64,000 nucleotides of DNA from the NCBI GenBank assembly GCA_027924585.1, contig BSBM01000007.1, forward strand, positions 6,836,001 to 6,900,000. Reading direction: 5' to 3'. The notes under the pieces are model-generated. The model saw nothing but the letters and a program-made list of their open reading frames with translations, ran no database searches and was not told where the DNA came from. Shown one piece after another: positions 22,986 to 33,892 of this stretch. The first letter of the stretch is position 1. Every line of letters begins with the position of its first letter. Both the position numbers and the translations under genes were made by a program. The stretch is from Larix kaempferi. Its lineage: Eukaryota > Streptophyta > Pinopsida > Pinales > Pinaceae.

Positions 22986-23570
22986 CTTAGCCCCACCCTT
23001 CTTGGGGCCCTTCTTGGATTTATTCTTTCCTTTTGCAGTCGAAGCCATGTTTCCCTCATCCTCCCTACTCTCTGAAGAGCTTCCCTGCAAAAGAGCTCTC
23101 CTGGTCTCCTCTTGCACAAAGTCATCCCACAGTTTATTCCAAGAAGGTATGTTCTCCCTGCCAACTATAACCTGCACAAAAACAACCCATGGTTTGGTCA
23201 CACCATTCACTGCTGCCCGCACTAACTTAGTGGCTGAAACTACCTCCCCAACTACTGCAAGCTCATCTCTAACTTGAGATATCCTCGTGAGGTAGGATGT
23301 CACTCCCTCTGCATTGTTCATCTTTATACCCTTCAGCTTCTCTCTTAAGACCATCTTCTGGTTCTCATTAGTGCTCTGGTATAAACTGGTCAAAGCATCC
23401 AACATTTTATATGCACAGTATTTACCTAAAATATGTGGAATAATATGGTCTTTAACTACATCTAGAAAAATTCTCCTAGTCTTACAGTCTTTCTTGTTGA
23501 AAGAAGCTAATGCTTGTGCATCAGTGGAAGCGAGAATCTGAATTGGTTTAGTTGTTGTATTGTTGACCAC
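22983..23570 (-). pseudogene. Copia gag (element B)
   Basis: The 195-residue frame fits the copia gag polypeptide (UBN2 type): a KYCAYKMLDALTSLYQSTNE block, MVLREKLKGIKMNNAEGVTSYL, ISQVRDELAVVGE, SWNKLWDDFVQEE, and a basic KGKNKSKKGPKKGG tail. The N-terminus continues above 23570 in other frames (23580-23760). Confidence 0.85.
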
Positions 23571-23760
23571 TTCATCTCAAAGTTCATTCTCTTCCAAAAT
23601 CAACATTATCCTAGCCTTCCATGGAACAAAATTCCCTGTCCCATCTAACCTATCTTCCAACCTAAGTCCTATATCCATCTCACTGCCAAATCAACAAGGT
23701 GCTGCCCACTAACAAAAGAAATTACTGATAGTCTAAAATAACTTTAGTTTTCTTCCCACC

Positions 23761-23774
23761 AAGCTCTGATACCA
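23761..23774 (-). promoter_or_regulatory. Primer-binding site of copia B
   Basis: The - strand reads TGGTATCAGAGCTT, the initiator-Met tRNA site, directly next to the LTR end. Confidence 0.9.
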
Positions 23775-24766
23775 TGAAAGTTTTATGAGAATCAACCCAA
23801 CCCGGTTTTCAATTCAAATTTTCATAGTTTAATGCCCAACCCAGTTTTGTATGATGGATGGAAATTTCACATAATTTTTAGACATTGAAAACACAACTGA
23901 AACTCATATTTAATGGCAGAAAAATAATTATTAAATGCACACCATAAAAATTTCAGTCTCAGAATTTTTTGGCAAATTGCCTAGGAAAAACCCACAAGGG
24001 GAAAACCTGTTAGAGAGAGAGAGAATAATTTATTTCTTTAGAAAATTTCAGTACAACAGTTTACAGTCAAAATCAACTTATCTCAACCACCAACTTCCAC
24101 CGAAAACTGTGCTTTAGCTGCCTCAAAATATGTGCAGTATGACCCTAAAAAATAGTGCCCAAAATGCCTCGGGAATCATGCCTAGTCAACAGTACGGACG
24201 CACAACAATTTATTGTAGCTATACGGTCCTCGAAAACTGTGCCCACTACCTTGGGATTCATGCCCAGAAAATCAACCTGGAAACTCGTGCTGTACAGACC
24301 AGCATTAAATGCTGCTGTACGGTCCTCGATTTCTATGCCACTATACCTTCACGCTGCCTTGGGATTCATGATGTCGGAATATCTTTGGAAATGTGCCATT
24401 AATTCTCTCAGCTACTATCTGCTCCTCCTCTCAAGGAATTCGATCTCTCGCTTGCTCATTCTCTTCAAGTGAAGTGAAAATGCCTTTCCCTTGCCTTTTT
24501 GAGTGAAACCCTAGGGTGAGTGAAAAGCCATCTAATCCAAGGGCCCAGATTGAATTAGATGTGGGGTTGAGAATAAATGCACATTTAATTCTCATGAAAA
24601 TTAATTTCATTCACCTCACTTAAATTGATCAAAAAGTAACTTTAATTTGTAAAGTTAAGTTAAATGCTCATCTCAAGTCATTTAATGCAAGGGTCACTTT
24701 ATTTCCCCTTTTAAGTGACTAAGGCAAAAGTCACCTAGGGGAAAACTTTCCTAGGTAAAAAATTCA
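23775..24766 (-). repeat. 5' LTR of copia B
   Basis: Bounded inside by the PBS and outside by ATTCA|ACAAAAGCAAGG, where the RT frame of element C starts. On the - strand it begins TGAATTTTTT and ends AAAACTTTCA, so TG...CA. The candidate TSD copy is ACAAA (24767-24771); its mate is lost. No second LTR remains in the window. Confidence 0.75.
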
Positions 24767-26121
24767 ACAAAAGCAAGGCTTGTGGTGAAAGGCTATGCAC
24801 ATAAAGAAGGAATTGACTATGAAGAGATGTTCTCTCCCACAACAAAATGGTTACCAATCATACCTTACTCTCTTTGGCTGCACAAAATGGGTGGAAAGTC
24901 CACCAGATGGATGTAAAAACAACTTTCTTGAATGGAGACTTGAAAGAAAATGTCTTCATGTTTCAGCCAGAAGGATTTGTTGTGAAGGGACAAGAACAAA
25001 AGGCGTGCAAACTCGAAAAGTCCTTGTACATCCTGAAACAAGCACCTTGAGCATGGTATGAAAATCTAACCGAGCATATTTTAAAGATGAATTTCAAACA
25101 CTATAATCTTGATGATGCAACATTGTTTGTAAAGAAAGTTGGAAGATTTGTTGTGTTTCTTGTGGTGTATGTAGATGACCTTTTGATGATAGGGAACACT
25201 GAAAGTTATATTGCATCCATAAAGCAAGATTTGAAGAAGGGCTTTGAAATGATAGATCTGGGACACCTTCATTACTACTTGGGAATTGAACTCACTCAAC
25301 ATCTTAAGTACATATTCATCTCCTAGAAGAAGTGTGTTGGAGAACTGTTGAACAAATTTCGCATGACAGAATGCAACCCTCTCTCAACTACAATGGAACA
25401 AAAGTTGAAGCTCACCTCAATTGAAGGAAAATAATTCGAGGACGCGACCAAGTACCGACATCTTGTAGGAAGCCTTATCTACCTTACCACCACCAGACAA
25501 GATATTTCATATGTTGTTGGCATCCTTTCAAGGTTCATGCACAAACCTTATGAAGGACACTAGTTTACTGCAAAAAGAGTTCTAAGATACTTGAAGGGGA
25601 CTTAGGACTTTGGACCCAAGTAATCTAAAGTGGATGACTTCAAACATATAGGGCACTTTGATTTAGACTTCGATGGCAATAAATAGACAAGAGTGTCTAC
25701 TTTTAGATACACAATGAGTCTTGGGTCAACAACTATCAACTGGAGATCACACAAACAGTCAGTTCCAACAGAGTCAACAACATAAGCAAAATATGTGGCT
25801 GTTGCAGAAGCAATGAAAGAGATTGTGTGGCTCAGGAAGATACTTGAAGATTTGCATGAGAAGCAAGAGAAATCCACTCCCTTATTGATAGACAACACTT
25901 ATGCAATCAAATTGGCCAAGAATCCTAGATTCCATGATCAAACCAAGCGCATCAACACAAAATACCATTTGATTCGACATCATGTAGTGGCCAAGACAAT
26001 TCATTTACGACATTGTTCCATGAACAAGCAAATTGTAGACATCTTTGCCAAAGCGCTTGGACAAGAAAAATTTGAAAAGTTTAGAACCATGCTCGGACTT
26101 ACAAACACCCCTTCGGATTAA
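24767..26121 (+). pseudogene. Copia RT-RNase H (element C)
   Basis: The frame opens mid-RT with LVVKGYAHKEGIDYEE, then QMDVKTTFLNGDLKE, CKLEKSLYILKQAP, the intact catalytic box VYVDDLLMIGN (about 25165-25200), DLGHLHYYLGIEL, and RNase H with [42 protein letters not shown] and a C-terminal HLRHCSMNKQIVDIFAKALG. Stops at several points (for example after QAP, FIS and ESTT) and one frame change break it. The part upstream of RT was lost at the junction with B. It ends at a stop right before the PPT, as expected for copia. Confidence 0.9.
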
Positions 26122-26129
26122 GGGGGGAA
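26120..26129 (+). promoter_or_regulatory. Polypurine tract of copia C
   Basis: AAGGGGGGAA directly before TGTTGGAAACG, a standard copia PPT-LTR junction. Confidence 0.85.
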
Positions 26130-26440
26130 TGTTGGAAACGTAAGCCTTTGGGATTATTGGTTCCAAGACATAATTGTAAATATTTAGAATGTGAAGAGCC
26201 CGTAGGAATTTAGATAGCCATTGGAAGATGGAAACCAAGAACCATCTAAATATTCATAAATAAATGTCTTTACTGCATTGAATGACATGAATTTGGGAGG
26301 TATTTGCTTTGACACAAGAGAATAAATATTGATGCCAGTCAGATTGTGTTAAATTATTGCATCGAGAATAGCGAGGTGCTCTACAGCCCAGTATGGTGAT
26401 GTCCTGTAACGTGGGTAATGATGTGGCAACAACAAAAAAT
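26130..26440 (+). repeat. 3' LTR of copia C (end approximate)
   Basis: Starts TGTTGGAAACGTAAGCC. The end is uncertain without a partner copy; a CA near 26430-26440 (GGCAACAACA) is one option. It holds an AATAAA word near 26322. Confidence 0.55.
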
Positions 26441-26503
26441 TAAAAAAATCTATCTGGGAGCATATTTCTACTTAATTTTAAATTTTACATAAATATAACA
26501 AAA

Positions 26504-26678
26504 TTAAAACCAGCATAGATTCATCTTAAACCTTGATCTATCAAGCACAATGAGAGATTATTATTATTATTATTATCTCAATTCTTTTAGACATTAGGAA
26601 AAAGAATTACACCAAGAAATTTGATGTCTCTCAGTGCTTCATAGATATGGGTTTAAGATTGATCTATGCTGGTTTAAA
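26504..26678. repeat. Long imperfect foldback, arms ~55 bp
   Basis: The left arm (26504-26558) begins TTAAAACCAGCATAGATT and the right arm (26623-26678) ends CTATGCTGGTTTAA. Arms match along about 55 bp with few mismatches, including AAGCAC / GTGCTT and GAGAGA / TCTCTC inner words. The loop of about 65 bp holds an ATT microsatellite. This could be a small non-autonomous DNA transposon (MITE; TTA/TAA edges would fit a Harbinger-type TSD) or a hairpin-RNA source. No transposase nearby. Confidence 0.65.
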
Positions 26679-27689
26679 AAATGGATTCCATCCTACTGAA
26701 TAATGCTCATGCTTTTATTTCAATTGCATAATTGACAAGAAACAACTTTTCATATATCGATATAGATTTAATTTATTTTTGTTTATATCTCATTCAGGTG
26801 ATATTAGTGCCTTATTCCTGCTCTCAAATGTTCTGGGGCCATAGGCTCATGTTATTCTGGCACCTAGTCCTTTTAAATGCATTTGATGTAATGGTTGTGA
26901 TAGATTTGTCTTCACATATGCAGAGTTGAAAATTGATCATTAGTTTTTGGAGGCCAAAATTCAAGTAATTTTAAGTGATAAAGGTGGGTGTTGTGTTTAT
27001 TTTGAACTTGAAAATTTAGAAGTTTTTTCGATTACCATTTACTTGGCAGCATCTAACTTCATTCAGTAAAATCTTTTTTAAATACCATGGGTGCCTCCAG
27101 GTTCAGTTCTGACTGAAGAATTGTGGAGGCTTGATCGCTGCATTGAGCCAATGTGGTGTTTTTGTTGTTGTTTCACAAGGCTTGTACGCTACAGAGTGTT
27201 ATCAAAATCCAAGAGCCAAACAAAAACAAAAGGGTTTAAAAATTGTGGTTGCAATTGATATTGTGAGAGTATGCATTTTGAGTAAGGTGGGGATATAAGC
27301 AAAATCTTGGTATCAGTGACTGCTACATTTTCAAGACAATAAAGCGACCTATGAAGAGGATTTGGCAAGTAGTGGTCATCGGTAGCCGTTGACATAGTCA
27401 TTTTGTGGTGAGAACCAATTTATTTTTGCATAAAATTAATAATATAATTCCCATTCAACATTGAGGGAATTGTTAAATTCAGTCCCAGTTTTCATTTTGA
27501 AAAATTCACCCCTCTTTGTGTTTCCATCTTTTCTCGAAATGAAGTTTAATAATTGTATTTATTGATGCAAGGTTATATGTTTGGGTTGATAAAAAAATTG
27601 GCTTTTAGTCTAATAAGCAATGCATGAAGTTAATTATTCATAGATCCATTTAATTAATTACAAATGGGGGTTAACATAGATTGTATTTT
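26679..27689. other. AT-rich stretch without recognisable features
   Basis: Short frames only. A segment near 27095-27150 (GGTGCCTCCAGGTTCAG...) is more GC-balanced and could be a decayed exon, but I cannot assign it. Confidence 0.3.
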
Positions 27690-28005
27690 TAATTAATTAA
27701 TTAAAAATATTATAATAATTTTGAAAATAGCAAAATTAATAGTTAGTTAGTGTGATGAGTTATCTTAAGTTGTTGAGTTCTTTCATCTTGGTTTTAGAGT
27801 CTATTGATGTTTTGGCTGTTTTTGTTGCATGCCTTGCCGTCTTTGTGGTTAAAAATATATTATAATAATTTTGAAAATAACAAAGTTAACAATTACTTTC
27901 ATAAGTTAGCGTAACGTAAGTTGTTGAGTTGTTTGATATTTGTTTTAGGCTCGATTATTGTTTGACTGTTTTTGTTGCATGCTTTGATGTCTTTGTTGTT
28001 AGTAC
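27690..28005. repeat. Direct duplication, ~155-bp unit, two copies
   Basis: The word AAAATATTATAATAATTTTG starts both units (about 27703 and 27852, the second with a slightly different spacing), and both end with GACTGTTTTTGTTGCATGC / GGCTGTTTTTGTTGCATGC followed by a TCTTTGT GGTT/TGTT end. Similarity is diffuse between, so the duplication is old. Confidence 0.6.
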
Positions 28006-28299
28006 TATAATCAATGTGGATGAGTTTATAATTTATTTTGTTAAGTTTTTTTTTAAACAACAAAATTAATTATTAACATAAATTAACAAAACTTTGAAAA
28101 TGTATCATTTAATTAATTAAATAAAAAATATAGATTACACCTTTAAAAAATAGAAAAAATCATCATTTTTTTTCAGAAATTGAAAGTAGTGCAGGTTAAT
28201 CATGTGCATACAATTACATATTAAAAAATAACAAAGTTAAAGAAATGCAAGTAATATATTAAGATAATTCCAAGAGTAAGACAAAAGCCTTGATACAAA

Positions 28300-28660
28300 G
28301 TAAACAAAAAAGAATAATACAAAGTAAAAAGTAAATATGAGACTTAAACTAGAGACTTTAGAGCTTAGGATTAGGTGGTAAATATTATGTTAGCCGAAAA
28401 CAAAAAAAAATAATACAAAGTAAAAAGTAAATATGAGACTTAAACTAGAGACTTTACTATTTACTTTTAATACAAAGTAAAAAGTAAACATGAGACTTTA
28501 GAGTGTTTGTCGAGTAACAAAATAATACAAAGTAAACAAAAAAGAATAATACAAAGTAAAAAGTAATAAATATTATGTCGGCCATAAACAAAAAAGAATA
28601 ATACAAAGTAAAAAGTAAATATGAGACTTAAACTAGAGACTTTAGAGCTTAGGATTAGGT
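28300..28660. repeat. Irregular repeat cluster
   Basis: The word AATACAAAGTAAAAAGTAAA recurs at least five times, each time followed by variants of ATGAGACTTAAACTAGAGACTTTAGAGCTTAGG. A ~50-bp block at about 28330-28380 is repeated almost exactly at 28614-28662. Units are permuted rather than strictly tandem, suggesting repeated slippage or unequal exchange. Confidence 0.65.
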
Positions 28661-29405
28661 GGCTCACGTATTGCACTGAAAGCTATTCAAAGAGAGGCTT
28701 GCACCTCGGGATATTTGATCCCTCTTGGCGCTTGATAGAGCCTAGGATTTGGATCTTTTTACATCATTTCGATATATATAAAGGCTTAGATGATAGAGTT
28801 AGGGGCCCAATTTTTAATCTATTTATTAAATCGTTGATATTAGAGGTTGGTTTGAATTATGTTTGAGACATAGCTTGTTCCTCTTTGTTTTATGACATTT
28901 TATCATTTTTTGAAGAAGTTTTCATGAAATTTGTTCCATTAGTGATTTTAGGTTCCAAAAGCTCCCTTGGGTAGTGCCCACTCGAGAATAGATCACAAGA
29001 ACCCTCTTTTATGTTGTTTTTTTGTCAATTTTGTACTTTAACTTATAACAACATTCTTATTTTTGTGCATTCCTATGATTGATTTTACTTCATTCACATT
29101 GTAATGATCAATGCTTTGGAATGGATATTATGAATCTATAAATATTTTAAGTTGATATTGTGATGATTTCTTTAATCTAGTATCTACATGGTGGATATTG
29201 ATTCAAGGAGACATCTCATTTTGTTAGCTTTTCATCTACTAGGAAGTAGCCTTGCTTCTATTTGATTTTTAGGATATTGTAAAAAGAGATGGAAGTTAAA
29301 GCCATTACCTTAGCCCATGGGAGGTGAAATGGGATGAGTTGCCATAGTTGTTCATTTATCTTGTTACAATATCATTGAGTTTTAAACCAGAATAGCTTTT
29401 TGTAG
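28661..29405. other. Unassigned stretch before element D
   Basis: A + frame of 81 codons (28621-28866) begins within the repeat cluster and has no motif I know. Otherwise AT-rich. TGTAG at 29401-29405 is the likely left TSD copy of element D. Confidence 0.3.
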
Positions 29406-30030
29406 TGTAATACACCAAGGAACCCGAATTATTATTGTTTTTATAAGATCTTATGTTATTATTTGATTTGACATTATTGACCAATTGAGGTCAAGACGTT
29501 TGTAAATGAATAATTATTAAATAGCTAAGGGAATCGAAACTGAATTCGCTGTTGAAGAGTGTTTGTTGACCCACAAGGAGAAATGACAAGTGTAAAGAGG
29601 AAACCCATCATGGAAAGACAAACTGGTAAAGGAGAAAATGATGCAGGAGGCATCCTCCCTAAAATTCAGGTCGTGACTCCTGTTGGAGTGGTTACGAGAA
29701 GGTGGCTCATGAATGACCTAAGTCCTAGGAAAATGCTATAAAGCATCGATTTCATCCATTGAGTAGGAGGATTATGATGAAGTGGAGAATAGGATGAGTA
29801 TTGATTCATCCAATGAGCAGAAGGCTTATGATGAAGTGAGATTGTGACCTAGCTTGTGCAAGAGGAACTCTATGACCAGTCTTTGTCCTTGTGGTTCAAC
29901 AAAAAGGCTTGGTGGTTTCAGAACAAGTAGTTTGACAGTTCTGGAAGTTTGTTTGGGAGGAACGACCTTCAGTTTTGATTTGCCTCTACCGGTTCAGGTT
30001 CTATTTATTTATTTTTCAAATGTTTGTTTA

Positions 30031-30470
30031 CTGTGAATGATAGCTAGATTGTTATTCAGAATGATTACCTTCCTTAGTTTATGTTTCATTATTTATTTCT
30101 GAAATGTCTGTTATTGTAAATGATATCTAATTTGTCAAGCATAATGATTGCATTGCTTAGTCTAGGTTCCATTTAATTATTTCTGAAACTATCAATCACT
30201 TTAAATGATTCCTAAATTGTTATTTATAATGATTTTATTGCTTATGTATGTATCAACTGTCTTTTATCTTTTTGCAATTATTAAGGTCTGTAAATGATAT
30301 ATAGATTGTTAGGAAAAATGACCACATTTCTTAGGATATTACCAACTATTGCATCACTATTTTGAACTTACCTTGTACTGTAAATAATCCCTAAATTGTT
30401 AGACAATTCATGTTTTTTTTCCATTATTCCTTCTATTCTGAAATGACTGTACATTACCATTTTTACTGTA
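30031..30470 (+). repeat. LTR tandem array 1, ~87-bp units
   Basis: Five diverged units start with CTGTAAATGATATCTAGATTG variants at about 30031, 30114, 30199, 30288 and 30376. The same array occurs in the 3' LTR from about 42523 to 42960. Confidence 0.75.
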
Positions 30471-31067
30471 CATTATTGTTTACGGTAACATTGATCATTC
30501 ATCTTCTTTATTTCAGTAGTTTATAGTTATATATCAATCATGTATCGAAGTCTGTTTAAATCCCTTAATGTTATAAGAAAAATAATGTATAGGGTTGATT
30601 GCAAATGGGTTTATAGAATAGGTGTTTGATCTATAACTATGTTATATATATATAAATCTAGGTTTATATAAAATTAAACGTAAATATTTATAGAAAAAAA
30701 TGTTTATATTTTTTTACAAAGACAAATAGATAAGTAATTATACTCTCAAAGCTTATACAGAGTCAAATGGCTTAAATAAGTAAGAGTCCATAACAGAAGC
30801 ATATGTTTATAGAACATAGGCGACTGGTTTAGACATTTTTGTGTTACATAGATTTAGTTAGAATAACTTATAACACATTGGAAAGATAATTTTCACATTC
30901 AAACCCTAGATTTTGATTAATAATCTGTAATAATCTTCAATTTCAAACAAGGTTTCAATATCTGCTTTACCTGTTAATTGTTTCTCGTAAACCGTCGAAT
31001 CCAGCGCAACCTGCATTATGCATTCGCAATTGGGACGTGAAATTGCTCTTTTAAAACCTTGAAAATT

Positions 31068-31490
31068 GGAGTTCCGCAACCTTCATCCGTAATGTGAAAG
31101 TCAGAATGCGGAACCATTAAAATTAAGCAAACGAAATTTGGAGTTCCGCAATCCACATCCCCAACGCAGAAGTCGGAATGTGGAACTGTAAAAATAAACA
31201 ATCGAATTTTGGAGTTCCACAATTCACATCTGCAACGTGGAAGTCAGAATGTGGAACCGTAAAAGTAAACAATCGGATTTTGGAGTTCCGCAATCCTCAT
31301 TCGCAACGCGAAAGTCAGAATGTAGAACCGTAAAAATAAACATTTGGAAATTGACATTCCGCAACTTGCATCCGCTATGCGGAAGTTTGGAATGCAGAAG
31401 TAGTCTGAACTCATCTGTATAACCAAAGTTCCCACAACCTGAAGCCCACAATGCGGAAGTCAGAAAAGCAGAAACCTTAATATTTAACAG
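31068..31490 (+). repeat. LTR tandem array 2, ~72-bp units
   Basis: About six units start GGAGTTCCGCA at 31068, 31140, 31211, 31282, then GACATTCCGCA near 31353 and a diverged one near 31424. Each contains TTCCGCA and, downstream, inverted TGCGGAA words. The 3' LTR copy is at about 43562-43985. Confidence 0.85.
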
Positions 31491-31931
31491 TTAAAAATAT
31501 GGGGATCCGCAATACATAGTTCTTCAATATTAACGAAGAAATTATGCATTAGACAATGCGGAATTTACATGTTAGTAATCTAATTGAAGATTCATGCAAG
31601 GTTTTGTAGGGTTTAAACCCTCATCATGCTAAAATGTGCTAGGTTAAATACTTAGGTAATGATGCTTATAATCCTAAGCTAAATATGGCCATAAAAGAAG
31701 TAAGGTTAAGATCCTAAACCCTAGCATACAAATGCAACAAATGGGATGATTCCTAGACCTTGGATGTTATTCAAGAACAAAACCTTGACATGCTGCTAAA
31801 TTTGGTTTAGAGTCCAGTATGTAAAGCACGTAAATTAATTTATTTTCCGCAATACTAGAAGTACAAAAGTATACATGTCTTTATCCTATTAATTTTTTTT
31901 TATTATGGGTATTTTTGAGTGTGTGGCATAA

Positions 31932-31943
31932 TGGTATCGGGGC
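31932..31943 (+). promoter_or_regulatory. Primer-binding site of chromovirus D
   Basis: TGGTATCGGGGC lies three bases after the LTR end; it equals the initiator-Met site TGGTATCAGAGC with two A-to-G changes. Confidence 0.75.
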
Positions 31944-32059
31944 ATGCTTACAACACTTGGACTAAAGGGCTCAACATTGAAACAATTACAAACAGAAAAC
32001 TAACATATGTGTTATAGTTGATTCTCTTATGTTCAGAAGAGAAGTATAACCTTGATTTT

Positions 32060-33320
32060 GCAGGAACTATGGCAGATGTTGAAATGTCAGCTGAAGAAGA
32101 ATCCCATCCTAAAGAACAAGTAAACAATGAATAAGAAAATATTAATGATGATAATCTGTGGGTGTATCTAAATGAGATTAGAAATGATAATCCATCTGAA
32201 TTGTTACAAACAGAAAAATACTTAAAACCAGAACTACAAAGTCTTAAGAAAGATAATGAACGCATTATGAAAGCACAAGATGAATTAAACAATGTCTTGT
32301 TAACAAAAATAAATAATCAGGAAGCAAAAAGGAAAAAATGAACTGAGAAAGAAACATTAAAGACTGCATCTTATAAACGCAAGGAAAGGAAATTAAAATA
32401 TTCAGATAGTGAAACTGAGTCTTCAAGTGGAAATTCACCTAAACAAATTAAACAAAATTTCAAAGAATCTATTGAAAGTAGTGATGGTGATAAATATAGT
32501 AGGAAAAGTAAACCTTATGAAGATATTTCTGGTGAATTTAAAAATATAAAACCTCATATGTTCAATGGTGATATTGAAACCAAAGAAGAAGTAGAAGCCT
32601 ATCTTTCAGGAATGAAAAAGTATCATATTTACAACTACTCTAATGAATTAAAAGCAAAGATAACAATTTATAACCTAACGGGAAAGGTCGACATTTGATG
32701 GAAAGACATCAAGAAAGTAAAATGCATTAAGGAATGGCACTTAACTTGGAAAAGTTTCAAGAAATACTTTAAAAGCAAATACTTGTTGAAACAGTATTAT
32801 GAGTAAAAAACAAAAGAGTTTTATGATTTAAAACTAGGAACTTTTACAATGAAGGAACTGTGCAGTAAATTTTCGAGTTTATTACGTTATGTACCTTATA
32901 TTATTGATGAAAAAAAAAAATACAACTTTTTCTCAACTGTTTACCAACAATTTATAAGAAGAGAATTGAATATGACAATCCAAAGACATTGGATGAAACT
33001 ATGAGTAAAGCAAATTTCTGTTATGATCAAATAAGAACAAAAAAGATAATGTACCAAGTTGGAAGAACATAAAACATGAAAGCTTTGAACACAAAAGAAA
33101 AATTATGAGATTTAATAATAATTTTGGAAATAATCATCGAAACTATTAGAGAAATAATTTCATAATTTTTAGGCCACAAAATCCTACAGTAATAAAAGAA
33201 AGAGAAGCATCTACTGGCTATAATAAAAATACTGTTCAAAGGGAACCTTTAAAATGTTGGGAATGTGGTGAACCACATTATTTTAAAGACTGTCCAGTTA
33301 GAAAAAAGTTTTAACAACGT
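32060..33320 (+). pseudogene. Gag of chromovirus D
   Basis: Frame-broken gag. It starts near 32069 (MADVEMSAEEES), has a Lys/Glu-rich coiled region, then a capsid-like segment IKPHMFNGDIETKEEVEAYL at about 32545, an FKKYFKSKYL block near 32756, and a zinc knuckle CWECGEPHYFKDCP at 33255-33297 with all four ligands (CX2CX4HX4C) intact. Several stops (for example 32697, 32804) and an A9 run near 32911 interrupt it. Confidence 0.8.
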
Positions 33321-33339
33321 TCACAATGTTTAAGAAGAT

Positions 33340-33892
33340 GCTACGGTTGGAGATGTAGCAAGGAGCATGCCCAGAATTTGCGCAGCATTGGAGAACATGC
33401 AATCAGACAATCAAACATCTATGGTAGAAATTGAAGGTATGTTAAAAGATAAACCAATATCCATATTAATTGATCCATGTGCAAATTTAAGTCACCGGGA
33501 ATTGTAGAACTGTGTAAATTACAACAGAATAAATTTGAAGTCTTGGTTAGTTCAACTTGCTACAAGCACAAAATGAAAAGTCACTAGTTTTGTGAAAGGA
33601 TATGAATTTATTATGAATGGTTTTACAACATATGCTGATTTCAATATTATGCCTTTAGGATCTTATGATTTATTGATAGGAATGGATTGGTTAGAAAAAC
33701 ATAGAGTAATTCTGAATTGCTATGGTAAAACTTTCTCATGCATAGACAAAGAAAGTAGACCTATAATAGTTAAAGGAATTCCAAGGAAAACTACTATTAG
33801 AGAAATTTCTGCTTTACAAATGAAAATGTATGTTCGCAAAGGTTGTAAAGTATATGTTGTTTGTATAAATGATGACAAAGATAAAAAATATT
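33340..33892 (+). pseudogene. Protease of chromovirus D
   Basis: The active-site region reads ISILIDPCANLS, where Asp-Ser/Thr-Gly would be expected; Cys replaces the Gly. Downstream parts are clear: GFTTYADFNIMPLGSYDLLIGMDWL and the link KTFSCIDKESRPIIVKGIP. The frame 33592-33894 is open for 100 codons and overlaps the RT frame at 33869. Confidence 0.8.

Larger units (their letters stand above)
21362..24766 (-). mobile_element. Ty1/copia element B, 5' half
   Basis: From 24766 downward: LTR, PBS, gag, CCHC region, protease, GAG-pre-integrase, integrase core and the start of the integrase C-terminal domain, ending at about 21362. RT, RNase H and the 3' LTR are missing. Domain order PR-INT identifies copia. 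It abuts the interrupted RT frame of element C on its right, so it probably inserted there and later lost its 3' half in a deletion that also removed the left half of C. Confidence 0.85.
29406..31928 (+). repeat. 5' LTR of chromovirus D
   Basis: 2.5 kb, TG...CA. It carries two separate tandem arrays (30031-30470, ~87-bp units, and 31068-31490, ~72-bp units), both conserved in the 3' LTR, so they predate insertion. Otherwise AT-rich, with a short frame at 29559-29741 in both copies that I do not consider a gene. Confidence 0.9.

Noticed and set aside
27090-27160. Exon-like segment after CCTCCAG (reads like GSVLTEELWRLDRCIEPMW)
   Set aside because: Too short, no flanking exon, and the frame closes at once; could be chance.
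28621-28866. 81-codon frame on +
   Set aside because: It starts inside the repeat cluster and has no recognisable motif.
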